A stretch of DNA of 48,096 bases, taken from positions 1-48,096 of the forward strand of contig CAJUMC010000022.1 of assembly GCA_910587085.1 (NCBI GenBank). The letters run 5' to 3'. The translations under genes and the position numbers were made by a program. The DNA comes from an uncultured Lachnospiraceae bacterium. Lineage in GTDB: Bacteria; Bacillota; Clostridia; Lachnospirales; Lachnospiraceae. Position 1 is the stretch's first letter, and the number at the start of each line of letters is the position of its first letter. This document shows positions 32,548 through 41,440 of this stretch, in pieces. A model generated the notes under the pieces. It was not told the DNA's origin. It saw only the letters and a program-made list of their open reading frames with translations, and did not search any database.

Positions 32548-34338
32548 TCACGCCTCTCTGCCGCCCAGTTCGCTCATCTGCGCCGTATACAGCTTGTAAT
32601 AGGCGCCTCTCTTTGCCATCAGCTCGGCGTGCGTCCCGCATTCCTGTATTCCGCCGTCCGAGATGTACATAATCTTATCGCAGTTCTTGATTGTGGAAAG
32701 TCGGTGTGCGATAATAAACGACGTCCGCCCCTTAAGCATCGCATTCAGACCCTGCTGCAGCGCCTTCTCCGTCTGCACGTCAATGCTCGAGGTCGCCTCG
32801 TCAAGCACCAGGATCGCCGGATCGGAAAGCAATGTGCGGGCGAAGCTGATCAGCTGCCTCTGCCCCTGCGAAAGCAGCGAGCCGCGCTCCTTCACCTCCG
32901 TCTGATACCCGTCCTTCATTCCCTCGATAAAGCTGTCCGCACAGACAACACGGCTTGCTTCGCGTATTTCCTCCAGCGCCGCATCCAGCTTGCCGTAGCG
33001 GATATTATCCTCGATCGTGCCGCTGAAAATAAAGCTGTCCTGCAGCATAATCCCCATCTGCGAGCGCAGCGAATGCAGCGTCACCCCGGCGATATCCGTG
33101 TCATCAATCAGAATCCGCCCGGAGTTGACATTGTAAAAGCGCGAAAGCAGATTCACGATGGTGCTCTTTCCGGCTCCGGTCGGCCCGACAAGCGCCACGC
33201 TCTCGCCCGGCTGAACCGTAAAGGAAACATGGTCAAGCACATGCTGTCCCTCCTCATAGCCGAAGCATACGTCCTCAAACGTAACCTTGCCTCTTATCTT
33301 TGGCAGCTGCCCGGCATCCGGTGCGTCATCAACCGTAACCGGCTCGTCCAGAGTCTCAAAAATACGTTCCAGGTACGCAATATTATTGATAAAATTATTA
33401 AAAATATTACCAAGATTCATAATAGGCTGCCAGAAGCGTGACGCATAGGAGCTGATGGCCACAATCGTACCGACCGAGACCTTTTCCGGCCCCAGCACCA
33501 GAAGCCCCACGGCGAAAATTGCCGCGCGCACAACTACCGCGATATCGTCGATGGCCGGCCAGACAAGGTTGGAATATTTGACCGCCCCCATCCACGCATC
33601 CCTGCATTTGCCCGAAAGCGTCTCGAAAATCTCCGCGTTCTCTTCCTCGCGAGCGAAAATCTGCGTGATGCGCGCCCCGGTAATATTCTCCTGCAGATAA
33701 GCGTTCAGGTTGGAATTCTTGTTTGATACCTGCTGCCACGCTCTTCTCTGATGGCGCTTGATATAGCGCAGCACCGCGGCCAGCACCGGAACGCCGGCAA
33801 ACACAACAAGCGAGAGCTTAACATCCACGATCAGCATGAAAATTACAATGAAAACCATGTTGAGCATCTCAAGGATCACATTAATCAGCCCGTTTGAGAG
33901 CATATCCGAAACCGAATTGACGTAATTGACCACGCGGATCATAATCTTGCCGTGCGGCCGGTCGTCATAATACTGAAACGGCAGCTTCTGCAGGTGTGCG
34001 AACAGATCCTTTCGGATATCAAAAATAATGCTCTGCCCGACGACCGTCATAATGCGCGAGCGGACAGCCGAAAAGGCAATGCTGACGGCATAGGTCGCGA
34101 CAAGCAGCAGCACAAGCGCGACAAGCTGCTTTGTGTCCTTGTTCGGAATTGCCACATCCAGTGCCCTCTGCACGATGATCGGGTTTAAAAGCCCCGTCAC
34201 TGCCGCCAGTGCGCTGATAACAAGCGCCAGCACCATGCGCTTTACATATTTCTTCACATACACCGACGCGCGGAGAAGATGGCGGAAGTCAAATGGAGTT
34301 TCCAGAACTTCGTCTTCCTTAAAGGTATTTCTAGCCAC
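32548..34338 (-). CDS. ABC exporter subunit (permease-ATPase), second gene
   Basis: 596 residues with a GTG start after AAGGGGGG. It has six predicted membrane helices, then an ATPase with Walker A GPTGAGKST, Q-loop LQDSFIF, signature LSQGQRQ, Walker B ILVLDEATSS and H-loop AHRLS. The signature is LSQGQ rather than LSGGQ, and a Ser follows Walker B Glu-Ala-Thr; the catalytic Glu is present. It overlaps the preceding gene by 8 bp, so the two form a heterodimeric exporter of the multidrug/lipid type. The substrate is unknown. Confidence 0.92.
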   Translation of the reverse strand: MARNTFKEDEVLETPFDFRHLLRASVYVKKYVKRMVLALVISALAAVTGLLNPIIVQRALDVAIPNKDTKQLVALVLLLVATYAVSIAFSAVRSRIMTVVGQSIIFDIRKDLFAHLQKLPFQYYDDRPHGKIMIRVVNYVNSVSDMLSNGLINVILEMLNMVFIVIFMLIVDVKLSLVVFAGVPVLAAVLRYIKRHQRRAWQQVSNKNSNLNAYLQENITGARITQIFAREEENAEIFETLSGKCRDAWMGAVKYSNLVWPAIDDIAVVVRAAIFAVGLLVLGPEKVSVGTIVAISSYASRFWQPIMNLGNIFNNFINNIAYLERIFETLDEPVTVDDAPDAGQLPKIRGKVTFEDVCFGYEEGQHVLDHVSFTVQPGESVALVGPTGAGKSTIVNLLSRFYNVNSGRILIDDTDIAGVTLHSLRSQMGIMLQDSFIFSGTIEDNIRYGKLDAALEEIREASRVVCADSFIEGMKDGYQTEVKERGSLLSQGQRQLISFARTLLSDPAILVLDEATSSIDVQTEKALQQGLNAMLKGRTSFIIAHRLSTIKNCDKIMYISDGGIQECGTHAELMAKRGAYYKLYTAQMSELGGREA

Positions 34339-36400
34339 GCTTTACGCCCCCCTTCCTGTCCGGTTTTGTCCTGTATGCGCCGGATTGCACCTGCGCTTTT
34401 CCCGGCTTTAGTTCCTGCACGCTCTGTTCAGCCGCCGCCATTCCCGTTATTCCGCCGTCATGCCGTGCTTCTGCGTTCTGCATAGCCGCTACTGCTTCCG
34501 TTATCCCGCTGTCATGCCGTGCTTCTGCGTTCTGCATAGCCGCTGCTGCTTCCGTTATCCCGCTGTTATGCCGTGCTTCTGCGCCCTGTACAGCCGCAGC
34601 TTCCCCGTCTGCCGCAGACAGCTCCTCGCCGCCCTGCAGCTTTACAAGCTCATAATAGTACCCCTTCTTTGCGATCAGTTCTCCGTGCGTACCTTCCTCC
34701 TCGATCCGGCCATCCTTTAGCACAAGAATCCGATCCGCCTTTCTGGTCGAAGAAATCCGCTGGGCAATAATAATTTTTGTACAGGTAAACTCCAGATGCT
34801 CCAGCGCATCCTGGATATGCTTTTCCGTTTCCAGATCCACCGCTGAGGTCGTATCGTCCAGAATCAGGATGGACGGCCGGATCGCCATCGCGCGGGCAAG
34901 CGAAATGCGCTGTTTCTGCCCGCCGGAAAGCCCGACGCCGCGCTCGCCCACAATCGTATCATACCCTTCCGGCATTTTCAGAATAAATTCCTCCGCTGCC
35001 GAGTAGCCCGCAAAACGGCGCACTCGCTCCTGAGGCATGGCGCTGTCCCCGTAGGCGATATTTCCGTCAATCGTATCCGAATACAGCAGGACATCCTGCG
35101 TGGCAAGCCCGATGTTTTTGCGCAGATCATGCAGCCGGTACTCCCTCACATCAACACCGTCCACCAGCACCTGTCCCTGCGTCGGGTCATAAAAGCGCGG
35201 GATCAGCTGGATCAGCGAGGTCTTTCCGCACCCGGTCTCCCCCATAATCGCAATGGTCTGTCCCGGCTCGGCCGTAAAGCTGATATGATGCAGCACCGGG
35301 CGGTGCTCGTAGGAAAAGCTGACATCCCGGAACTCAATCCTTCCGCTCAGACGCGGAGATGGTGCATCCGCCGGCACAGCCGGCTCAACCGGATGCAGCG
35401 GATCCACGATCGTCGGCTCGGAGTAATAGATCTCCATCACTTTTTTCGATGCTGCCGAAAAGCGCTGAAACTCGTTCATAATACCGCCCAGATTGCGCAT
35501 CGGGTTGGCAAGCGCCCAGGTGAGACCGGAAAAAGCCACATACTGCCCCATCGTAAGCTGGTCGTTAATCAGGAAAATACCGCCGACAAGGAGCAATACG
35601 ACCGGCAGAAGATTTGCAAAAGTTTCCACATAAGGATAAAAGTGCAGCCAGACAAACGCCGTTTTCTGATTCGTTTCCGAATACTCCCTGTTACGCTCAT
35701 CAAATTTTTTCTTCTCATACTCTTCCCGGGCAAATGCCTTGACCACGCGGTTGCCGGCAATATTCTCCTGGGCCGCCGTATTCATCAGCGACAGTTTTTC
35801 GCGCAGCAGAGCATGCATCGGCGCCACGCGGTTGCGGAAGCATACAATGATAATGAAAATAAACGGAGCAATCGCCAGCAGCGAAAGCGCCAGCCTCCAG
35901 TCCATATAGAAAAAATACACCGCTGCCGCGAACATCAGCGAAAAACTCTCGACAATCATGCGCAGCACCCAGGCGATCATGTGGCGCACCGCGTCCAGGT
36001 CGCCCGTCAGACGCGTCATCAAATCGCCCGTGCGGTAATTATCATAAAATTTCATGTCCTGGTGCTCAATTTTCGCAAACAGAAAATTGCGGATGCGATA
36101 CAGCACCCTCTGCGAAACATGCTCAAAATTGATGCAGGTCGCATATACGACGACAGTGCGCAGAAACGTCACCAGCACCATCCCCACGATCAGCCCGATC
36201 AGCAGATCTCTTCTGGCGGACAGATTTTCTGCCGCCTCATCGCCGGTCAGGAAGAGATCCACAATCTTTTCCGAAAAAACCGGCACCGCCAGCTGCAGGA
36301 TATTGTAAAGGATCGTGCCGAAAATGCCCAGCATATACACGGCGCGATACCCCTTCATATTCTCCCACAGCCATTGCATTTTTGACTTTTTGACTTCCAT
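34331..36400 (-). CDS. ABC exporter subunit (permease-ATPase), first gene, with repeat tail
   Basis: 689 residues from MEVKKSKMQW, after GGAGGGG. It has a six-helix permease and an ATPase with Walker A GETGCGKTS, signature LSGGQKQR, Walker B ILILDDTTSAVD and H-loop AQRIS. Walker B ends Asp-Asp instead of Asp-Glu and the H-loop His is Gln, the usual mark of the degenerate site in heterodimeric exporters. About 95 residues after the ATPase are an Ala/Glu/Gln-rich tail with three 18-residue repeats (NAEARHDSGITEA), absent from typical family members. Confidence 0.92.
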   Translation of the reverse strand: MEVKKSKMQWLWENMKGYRAVYMLGIFGTILYNILQLAVPVFSEKIVDLFLTGDEAAENLSARRDLLIGLIVGMVLVTFLRTVVVYATCINFEHVSQRVLYRIRNFLFAKIEHQDMKFYDNYRTGDLMTRLTGDLDAVRHMIAWVLRMIVESFSLMFAAAVYFFYMDWRLALSLLAIAPFIFIIIVCFRNRVAPMHALLREKLSLMNTAAQENIAGNRVVKAFAREEYEKKKFDERNREYSETNQKTAFVWLHFYPYVETFANLLPVVLLLVGGIFLINDQLTMGQYVAFSGLTWALANPMRNLGGIMNEFQRFSAASKKVMEIYYSEPTIVDPLHPVEPAVPADAPSPRLSGRIEFRDVSFSYEHRPVLHHISFTAEPGQTIAIMGETGCGKTSLIQLIPRFYDPTQGQVLVDGVDVREYRLHDLRKNIGLATQDVLLYSDTIDGNIAYGDSAMPQERVRRFAGYSAAEEFILKMPEGYDTIVGERGVGLSGGQKQRISLARAMAIRPSILILDDTTSAVDLETEKHIQDALEHLEFTCTKIIIAQRISSTRKADRILVLKDGRIEEEGTHGELIAKKGYYYELVKLQGGEELSAADGEAAAVQGAEARHNSGITEAAAAMQNAEARHDSGITEAVAAMQNAEARHDGGITGMAAAEQSVQELKPGKAQVQSGAYRTKPDRKGGVKRG
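34445..34606. repeat. three 54-bp tandem repeats in the ABC exporter tail
   Basis: Units start at 34445, 34499 and 34553 (CGTTATTCCGCCGTCATGCC-like). Each encodes an 18-residue unit with MQNAEARHDSGITE. The first two are almost identical; the one at 34553 has diverged. Confidence 0.9.
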
Positions 36401-36561
36401 AATCCCCTCCGCTGTTTTTTGCACTGCAGGCCGCCGGACAGCTGTTCCGCCACCATGCAGACGGGTTCTGCAGCGGCCTATTTTTGAGGCGGATCATCCC
36501 GCACAGCCGGGCCGGGCGGATATTGTTTTCCGCCGGCGCCGGGCTGCGTTTCTCAAAGTAC

Positions 36562-36604
36562 AGCCGGAGGCCCTGGTCAGGCATGCCTGACAGGGCCCTC
36601 CGGC
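36562..36604. repeat. palindrome upstream of the ABC exporter operon
   Basis: AGCCGGAGG-CCCTGGTCAGGC is followed by its near-exact complement (one-base bulges), with centre CATG. It lies in the 345-bp leader region between the putative promoter and the first exporter gene. It could be an operator or leader hairpin; there is no T-run. Confidence 0.6.
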
Positions 36605-36629
36605 TGGTTCGATTCCGCCCTTGCGGATT

Positions 36630-36657
36630 ATTATACCTTATCAAAGTCGAAATACAA
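36630..36657 (-). promoter_or_regulatory. putative ABC exporter promoter
   Basis: TTGTAT (36657-36652), a 16-nt spacer and TATAAT (36635-36630). This leaves a leader of about 225 nt that contains the palindrome at 36.56-36.60 kb. No other gene is seen between the exporter and the DUF2500 gene. Confidence 0.55.
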
Positions 36658-36745
36658 TGTTTTTTCTGATAGCAGGATGTATTATTTCATGCTAATCATC
36701 CGGACATTCTAGGATTTCTGCACCGTCGATCCGGGTATCCTTCGT

Positions 36746-37117
36746 TCAGCGCTCCCGCTCAAATCCGAGGAATCGCGTGCCCTGAAATTTCAGGCTTCCG
36801 AAATCCTGTTCAATCAGCATCCCGTACTCCTGGCCGCTCACCCGGAATTCCATGCGGTCGCCGCTCTCCACCTCAAAAGTCACATAGTAGACCGTATTGC
36901 TGTGCTGCATTGCCATACGATCAGGATGATGCCGGTAGGAAACCTCCTCCCGCTTCGCAACCACCGTCGCAAACACATTCAGCACCGGCGACTGGTTATT
37001 GCGGCTCCACTGACCTACCCCCCGCAATACATTGAATAGGATCACAAACAGAACAATCAGAAAAAACGCGGTAAATAAAACGCGGAACAAGGAAAACCCC
37101 ATACCCAAAAAGCCCAT
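36746..37117 (-). CDS. DUF2500 family membrane protein
   Basis: 123 residues after AAAGGAG. One N-terminal membrane helix (LFRVLFTAFFLIVLFVILF) is followed by a soluble domain with SPVLNVFATVVAKREEVSY, a VYYVTFEVESGDRMEFRV strand pair and a GTRFLGFER end, typical of DUF2500. The function is unknown. It is probably expressed independently of htpG upstream, which has a terminator. Confidence 0.85.
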   Translation of the reverse strand: MGFLGMGFSLFRVLFTAFFLIVLFVILFNVLRGVGQWSRNNQSPVLNVFATVVAKREEVSYRHHPDRMAMQHSNTVYYVTFEVESGDRMEFRVSGQEYGMLIEQDFGSLKFQGTRFLGFERER

Positions 37118-37302
37118 GCTTCTACACTCCTTTCCTTTCTCTGGCTATATTATAGCATGGATTGTCCCGCAGGAAAAGAGCTGCTGCTTTATTCGTACAG
37201 TCCGGTTTCTGCCCGCCGCTGCCTTCTTTTTACCGCCTCATCCAGAGTGATCAGCCCCTGCGGATCACCAACAGCCGCTTGCCTAAGCCTGCATAATCCC
37301 GC

Positions 37303-37343
37303 AAAAAAGGGAGAGCCGGAACTGAAGTCCGTTCTCTCCCTTT
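37303..37343 (-). terminator. htpG terminator
   Basis: Minus strand: AAAGGGAGAG, an inner AACGGAC/GTTCCGG stem, CTCTCCC and TTTTTT, starting 8 bp after the htpG stop. Confidence 0.88.
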
Positions 37344-37350
37344 GCATTGG

Positions 37351-39507
37351 TTATTTTTCTGCCAGCAGAAGCATAATCTCATTACTTCTGATAATAAACT
37401 TCGACATTGCCTCCGGCGCCAGCGGCTTATGGCTGATCAGCGCAAGGTCATAGAGCTGCTCGCAGAACATCGGCACACGCTCCCCGTCCCCGTGCTCGAA
37501 AACATATTTCACAAGCGCGTTGTTTGCGTTTAGGATCAGCGTCTCCTCGCCTGCGAACATCGCCGGGTCCATTCCGTACATATTGTACATCTTCATCATA
37601 TCCTGCATTCTCCGGCTTTCCTCGGAGAGCGTAACCATCGCTGAAATGCCCGCATCCTTGAGCTTCTCCACCTTCACCGTAAGCTTTTCTTTCCCCAGCA
37701 CCTTGCGGAACAGCTCCGTAAGCGTATCGGTCTCCTGCTTTAACGCCTCGGTTTCATCCGCGCCGACCTCCTCCTTGAAGGTGTCGGTCAGATCCGCGTC
37801 AATGCGCTGGAAACGGATTTTATCATTGCTCTGCTCCAGCTGGGAAATAAACGGCTGGTCGATGTTGTGCGTCAGAATCACAGCGTCGATGCCCTGCTCC
37901 GCAAACATCCGGATATACTGGCTCTGCTGCTGCTCGTCGGTAACGTAATAAATAATCTCTTTTTCCGGCTCCTTCGTTTCTCCGTCCGCAGTTTCCGGTC
38001 CTTCCGCGCTCTTTTCTGCAGCTTCGCCGCTCTCCCCGGTTCCTGCAGCGCCGTCTTCCCCGGCCTGCGCCCTGCCGGCGCCGCCGTCCTTATTCGCCTG
38101 CGCTGCTTCCCCGGCGTTCTCCTCCGATCCATCTGCCGCCTCCGCCTTTGCCTTCCGCGCGTCCAGATACTCTTCGACCGTAATATACTTCTTCTCAAGA
38201 TTCTTGTACAGGATGAAGTTTTTCATCTTCTCGCGGAATTTCTCATCCTTCAGGCAGCCGAACTTGATGAACGGGCTGATATCGTCCCAGTATTTTTCGT
38301 AGCTTTCCCGCTCCACCTTGTACATGCCGGAAAGCTTGTCCGCGATTTTCTTTGTAATATAATCGGAAATTTTCTTTACAAAGCCGTCGTTCTGCAGCGC
38401 GCTCCGGGAAACATTGAGCGGAAGATCCGGGCAGTCGATCACACCCTTCAAGAGCATCATGAATTCCGGGATAACTTCCTTAATGTTGTCCGCGATAAAC
38501 ACCTGATTGTTGTACAGCTTAATCGTGCCCTCGATGCTGTCGTACTCCGTGTTGATCTTCGGGAAATATAAAATGCCCTTCAGATTGAACGGATAGTCCA
38601 TATTCAGATGAATCCAGAACAGCGGCTCCTTGTAATCGTGAAATACCCTGCGGTAAAATTCCTTGTACTCCTCCTCGGTGCAGTCATTCGGATGCTTTGT
38701 CCACAGAGGAGAGGTATCGTTGACCGGCTTCGGGCCCTTCTTTTTCTTTGTCTCCTCCGCCTTTCCGTCCTCGGAAACCTCGGCGTCGATAATCTCGTTG
38801 CCGTTTTCATCAAGCTCCGGAGCGCTCTCCTGCTCCCCGGCATCTTCCGGTTCTTCCTCCTTTTCTTCCACCGTCTCATTTCTGAAATAAATCGGAACCG
38901 GCATAAAAGAGCAGTATTTGTCAATTACTTCCTTCGCACGGTACTCATTGGAGAACTCGTAGCTGTCCTCATTGAGATAGAGCGTAATTTCCGTGCCCCG
39001 CTCGGTGCGGCTGCCCTCGGACATTTCAAAATCAACGCCCTCCTCGGACTCCCAGTGAACCGGAGCCGCGCCCTCCTGCCAGGAAAGCGTATCAATCGTC
39101 ACTCTGTGCGCAACCATGAACGAGGAATAGAAGCCGAGACCGAAATGGCCGATAATCTGATCCTCATTCGTCTTATCTTTATACTTTTCCAGGAAAGCCG
39201 CCGCGCCGGAAAAAGCAATCTGATTGATATATTCCTTTACCTCGTCCGCGGTCATTCCGATGCCGTTGTCGATAAAGCGGATTGTTTTTTCTTCCGGATT
39301 GACGAGAACCTGAATCTTAAGCTCCTCGCCCTCCGGGATGCTGTACTCGCTCATCAGCTCAAGCTTTTTCAGCTTTGTCACCGCATCGCAGCCGTTCGAG
39401 ATCAGCTCCCGGTAGAAAATGTCATGATCCGAATACAGCCACTTTTTAATGATCGGAAATATATTTTCCGAATTGATCGAAAGACTTCCGCGCTCTGTGT
39501 TGCTCAT
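37351..39507 (-). CDS. htpG: Hsp90 chaperone HtpG with long charged inserts
   Basis: 718 residues from MSNTERGSL, which follows AGGAGTGG. Bacterial HtpG is usually about 620-630. The GHKL ATPase domain has ELISNGCDAV, DNGIGM and GHFGLGFYSSFMVA. Two additions are seen. One is an acidic/Lys-rich insert of about 55 residues (EEKEEEPEDAGEQES ... KKKKGPKP) between N-terminal and middle domains, at the place of the charged linker of eukaryotic Hsp90. The other is an Ala/Gly/Glu-rich insert of about 65 residues in the middle domain, after YLDARKAKAEAADG. The C-terminal dimer domain looks normal. It has a consensus promoter next to a CIRCE operator. Confidence 0.95.
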   Translation of the reverse strand: MSNTERGSLSINSENIFPIIKKWLYSDHDIFYRELISNGCDAVTKLKKLELMSEYSIPEGEELKIQVLVNPEEKTIRFIDNGIGMTADEVKEYINQIAFSGAAAFLEKYKDKTNEDQIIGHFGLGFYSSFMVAHRVTIDTLSWQEGAAPVHWESEEGVDFEMSEGSRTERGTEITLYLNEDSYEFSNEYRAKEVIDKYCSFMPVPIYFRNETVEEKEEEPEDAGEQESAPELDENGNEIIDAEVSEDGKAEETKKKKGPKPVNDTSPLWTKHPNDCTEEEYKEFYRRVFHDYKEPLFWIHLNMDYPFNLKGILYFPKINTEYDSIEGTIKLYNNQVFIADNIKEVIPEFMMLLKGVIDCPDLPLNVSRSALQNDGFVKKISDYITKKIADKLSGMYKVERESYEKYWDDISPFIKFGCLKDEKFREKMKNFILYKNLEKKYITVEEYLDARKAKAEAADGSEENAGEAAQANKDGGAGRAQAGEDGAAGTGESGEAAEKSAEGPETADGETKEPEKEIIYYVTDEQQQSQYIRMFAEQGIDAVILTHNIDQPFISQLEQSNDKIRFQRIDADLTDTFKEEVGADETEALKQETDTLTELFRKVLGKEKLTVKVEKLKDAGISAMVTLSEESRRMQDMMKMYNMYGMDPAMFAGEETLILNANNALVKYVFEHGDGERVPMFCEQLYDLALISHKPLAPEAMSKFIIRSNEIMLLLAEK

Positions 39508-39598
39508 GAAAACCACTCCTTACTATGATCTTTTTGAATTTCTTTTTGATTTTCCGCCGGGCAGCAGGTTCCGCCCTCAGCAATTTTCTTTAACATAT

Positions 39599-39627
39599 AA
39601 TATAATACCGAAAACGCAAAATGTCAA
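39599..39627 (-). promoter_or_regulatory. htpG promoter
   Basis: TTGACA (39627-39622), a 17-nt spacer and TATATT (39604-39599), 92 bp before the start codon. Confidence 0.85.
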
Positions 39628-39634
39628 CAAAAAA

Positions 39635-39661
39635 TTAGCACTCATTTCGATTGAGTGCTAA
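39635..39661. promoter_or_regulatory. CIRCE operator (HrcA site)
   Basis: TTAGCACTC-N9-GAGTGCTAA, a perfect match to the CIRCE consensus, 7 bp upstream of the htpG -35 box. It implies HrcA repression of htpG. The gene on its other side points toward it, so htpG is the only candidate target. Confidence 0.95.
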
Positions 39662-39714
39662 TAATCAACCAGGAGACCGCAGAACGAAACGGGAGGTACG
39701 ACGGCGATTCGAAA

Positions 39715-40212
39715 CTACATTTCTTCAAACACAAGCTCCTTCGCCTTTAGAAATTCCCGGATAAAGAAGTCAAATTCCCGCTCCAGCGCCTTGTCCGCCA
39801 CAAAGGTCTGATAGCCTACAGCAGTGACAAGCCGGAGCTCTCCGGCCTGGAAGCGGATGTTGAGATATGCGCCCTCAATCTCCTCCGGCTTCACCCTCGC
39901 GCCGGAACTCTCCCGAAGCTCCTCCAGCTTCGCCCCCGGAAGCCGGAAGACAACCGAGAGCTGCTGCGGCGTCCTGCTGCCGCGGATCATCTGAAATACA
40001 AGCGACTTGAGTTCCTCCCAGCGCAGAAAATCCGTCTCCGGAAGTTTTGCAAACTCCTCCTCCGTATAAAAGGAGCGGCTGCGGTGGCCGTTGATCTTAT
40101 AGCCCGCGGCTGTCTGCACCTCCGCCTCGCTCAGAAGAAATCCGTCAAAATCATTCTTTTGAAATAATTTACCCATAAAAGCTTTTACTTCTAATACTTT
40201 TAAAGCAATCAT
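39715..40212 (-). CDS. DUF5721 family protein
   Basis: 165 residues after GGGAGGAAGG. The layout MIALKVLEVKAFMGKLFQKNDFDGFLLSEAEVQT (given in pieces: ALKVLEVKAFMGKL, FDGFLLSEAEV), WEELKSLVFQMIRG, LNIRF and a closing ALEREFDFFIREFLK fits the DUF5721 family seen in Lachnospiraceae. Soluble; function unknown. Confidence 0.75.
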   Translation of the reverse strand: MIALKVLEVKAFMGKLFQKNDFDGFLLSEAEVQTAAGYKINGHRSRSFYTEEEFAKLPETDFLRWEELKSLVFQMIRGSRTPQQLSVVFRLPGAKLEELRESSGARVKPEEIEGAYLNIRFQAGELRLVTAVGYQTFVADKALEREFDFFIREFLKAKELVFEEM

Positions 40213-40429
40213 ATTAACCTTCCTCCCGGACGATATCGTTTGTTTCTGCTCTATTTTTCCATCCCCCGCCCGCGAATAATCGGCGCGGAATCAGAAATAA
40301 TAAACCTACAACGAAATCCAGCCGGGCGGTTTTCCCTCCCGGACAACGGACGGATTTCTTGTTCAAATATACGGTAAAGCACGCTGCCCGCGGAAGAACT
40401 TTTCCATAAGGCAGGAAAGGAGGATTTCC

Positions 40430-40636
40430 ATGAGAGCAAGCGAAAAAACCTACGAGAAGGTTGCAGAAAACTGCAGCTCCTTCGCACCGAAAAAGAGTGC
40501 GGAAACCACGACGAACAGCACCTGCGAGAACTGCGGCTGCAAGGTATCCTGCACCACCTGCAAGCACTTTGCAGACGGCGAGTACTGCGTTCTCGACCTG
40601 TATGACAAGATTGTAAAGGATCATCATTTCGAGTAA
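40430..40636 (+). CDS. small Cys-rich protein, 68 residues
   Basis: Starts after AAAGGAGG with ideal spacing. The core CENCGCKVSCTTCKHFADGEYC has six Cys with two CxxC pairs, so it probably binds zinc or forms a small metal knot. It ends in YDKIVKDHHFE. It is the only plus-strand gene here. I do not recognise a named family, but the strong ribosome binding site and Cys spacing support a real gene. Confidence 0.75.
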   Translation: MRASEKTYEKVAENCSSFAPKKSAETTTNSTCENCGCKVSCTTCKHFADGEYCVLDLYDKIVKDHHFE

Positions 40637-40732
40637 GCAAGAAACAGCGGCGAACCAGGCCGGAATCCCCGCGGCAGCAATGCCGCGGAGATTCCTCCCT
40701 CGCTCGCCCGCATGAACCGGCACAGACGCAGC

Positions 40733-41440
40733 TTACTTCAGCCCGGCAGCAAGCGCGAGCAGCAGCAGGTGCGCCGGATAAAATACATAAAACAGATATT
40801 TTACTTTCGGCCCCTGCTTCCCGTTATAACAGAAAATCGGAAGCAGCGCCGTCAGTGCAAAAAACTCCAGCCGTTCCGAAAACATCCAGAGAACAAAAGT
40901 CATCCCCAGCGCAATCCACTGCTTTTTGCCCCGGAACAGATAAAATACCAGAATAATCAGAATTCCGAGATAATTGTAATCCGTCCGCAGGAGAACCGCA
41001 GCGGCAGAAACTCCCACAATGAGAATCACACCCAGCGTATTGAAGACCAGCGGCTGCATCAGATACCGCGCTTTGAGTTCCTCGTACAGATACATAAGCG
41101 CCAGCCCGAACAGCAGCGTAAACATGACATTCTGGTACGACATGCAGGACGCTGTGCCGGAAAAATCAGTGAACGCAAGATCAAAGGGAATTTCAGAGAC
41201 CAGCGCGAAAATCAGCATGCGCAGCATATATTTCCGCCGGCTGGCGGTGCGGTAAAAACCCTCAACCAGCAGAAAACAGAAAACCGGAAAGGCGATCCGC
41301 CCGATGCCGCGCCCGACCAGATGCCATGAAATCAGCTTTCCGCCGATCTCGACCGTACTGCTGTACGGAATAAAAAGATAAGTGAAATGATCAATCAGCA
41401 TCGTGATGCAGGCAATTATTTTCAATGCAAAAGAGGTCAT
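40733..41440 (-). CDS. TraX family membrane protein
   Basis: 235 residues with about seven or eight hydrophobic spans. Motifs KIIACITMLIDHFTYLF, RGIGRIAFPVFCFLLVEGF, RRKYMLRMLIFALVSEIPFD and FYVFYPAHLLLLAL are typical of TraX proteins (F-pilin acetylase in the F plasmid; chromosomal homologues are of unknown role). Its ATG overlaps the stop of the GH13-like gene by 4 bp (ATGA), so the two are co-translated. Confidence 0.9.
   Translation of the reverse strand: MTSFALKIIACITMLIDHFTYLFIPYSSTVEIGGKLISWHLVGRGIGRIAFPVFCFLLVEGFYRTASRRKYMLRMLIFALVSEIPFDLAFTDFSGTASCMSYQNVMFTLLFGLALMYLYEELKARYLMQPLVFNTLGVILIVGVSAAAVLLRTDYNYLGILIILVFYLFRGKKQWIALGMTFVLWMFSERLEFFALTALLPIFCYNGKQGPKVKYLFYVFYPAHLLLLALAAGLK

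Noticed and set aside
40214..40723. 169-codon minus-strand frame
   Set aside because: Antisense to the 68-residue Cys-rich gene, which has an ideal ribosome binding site.
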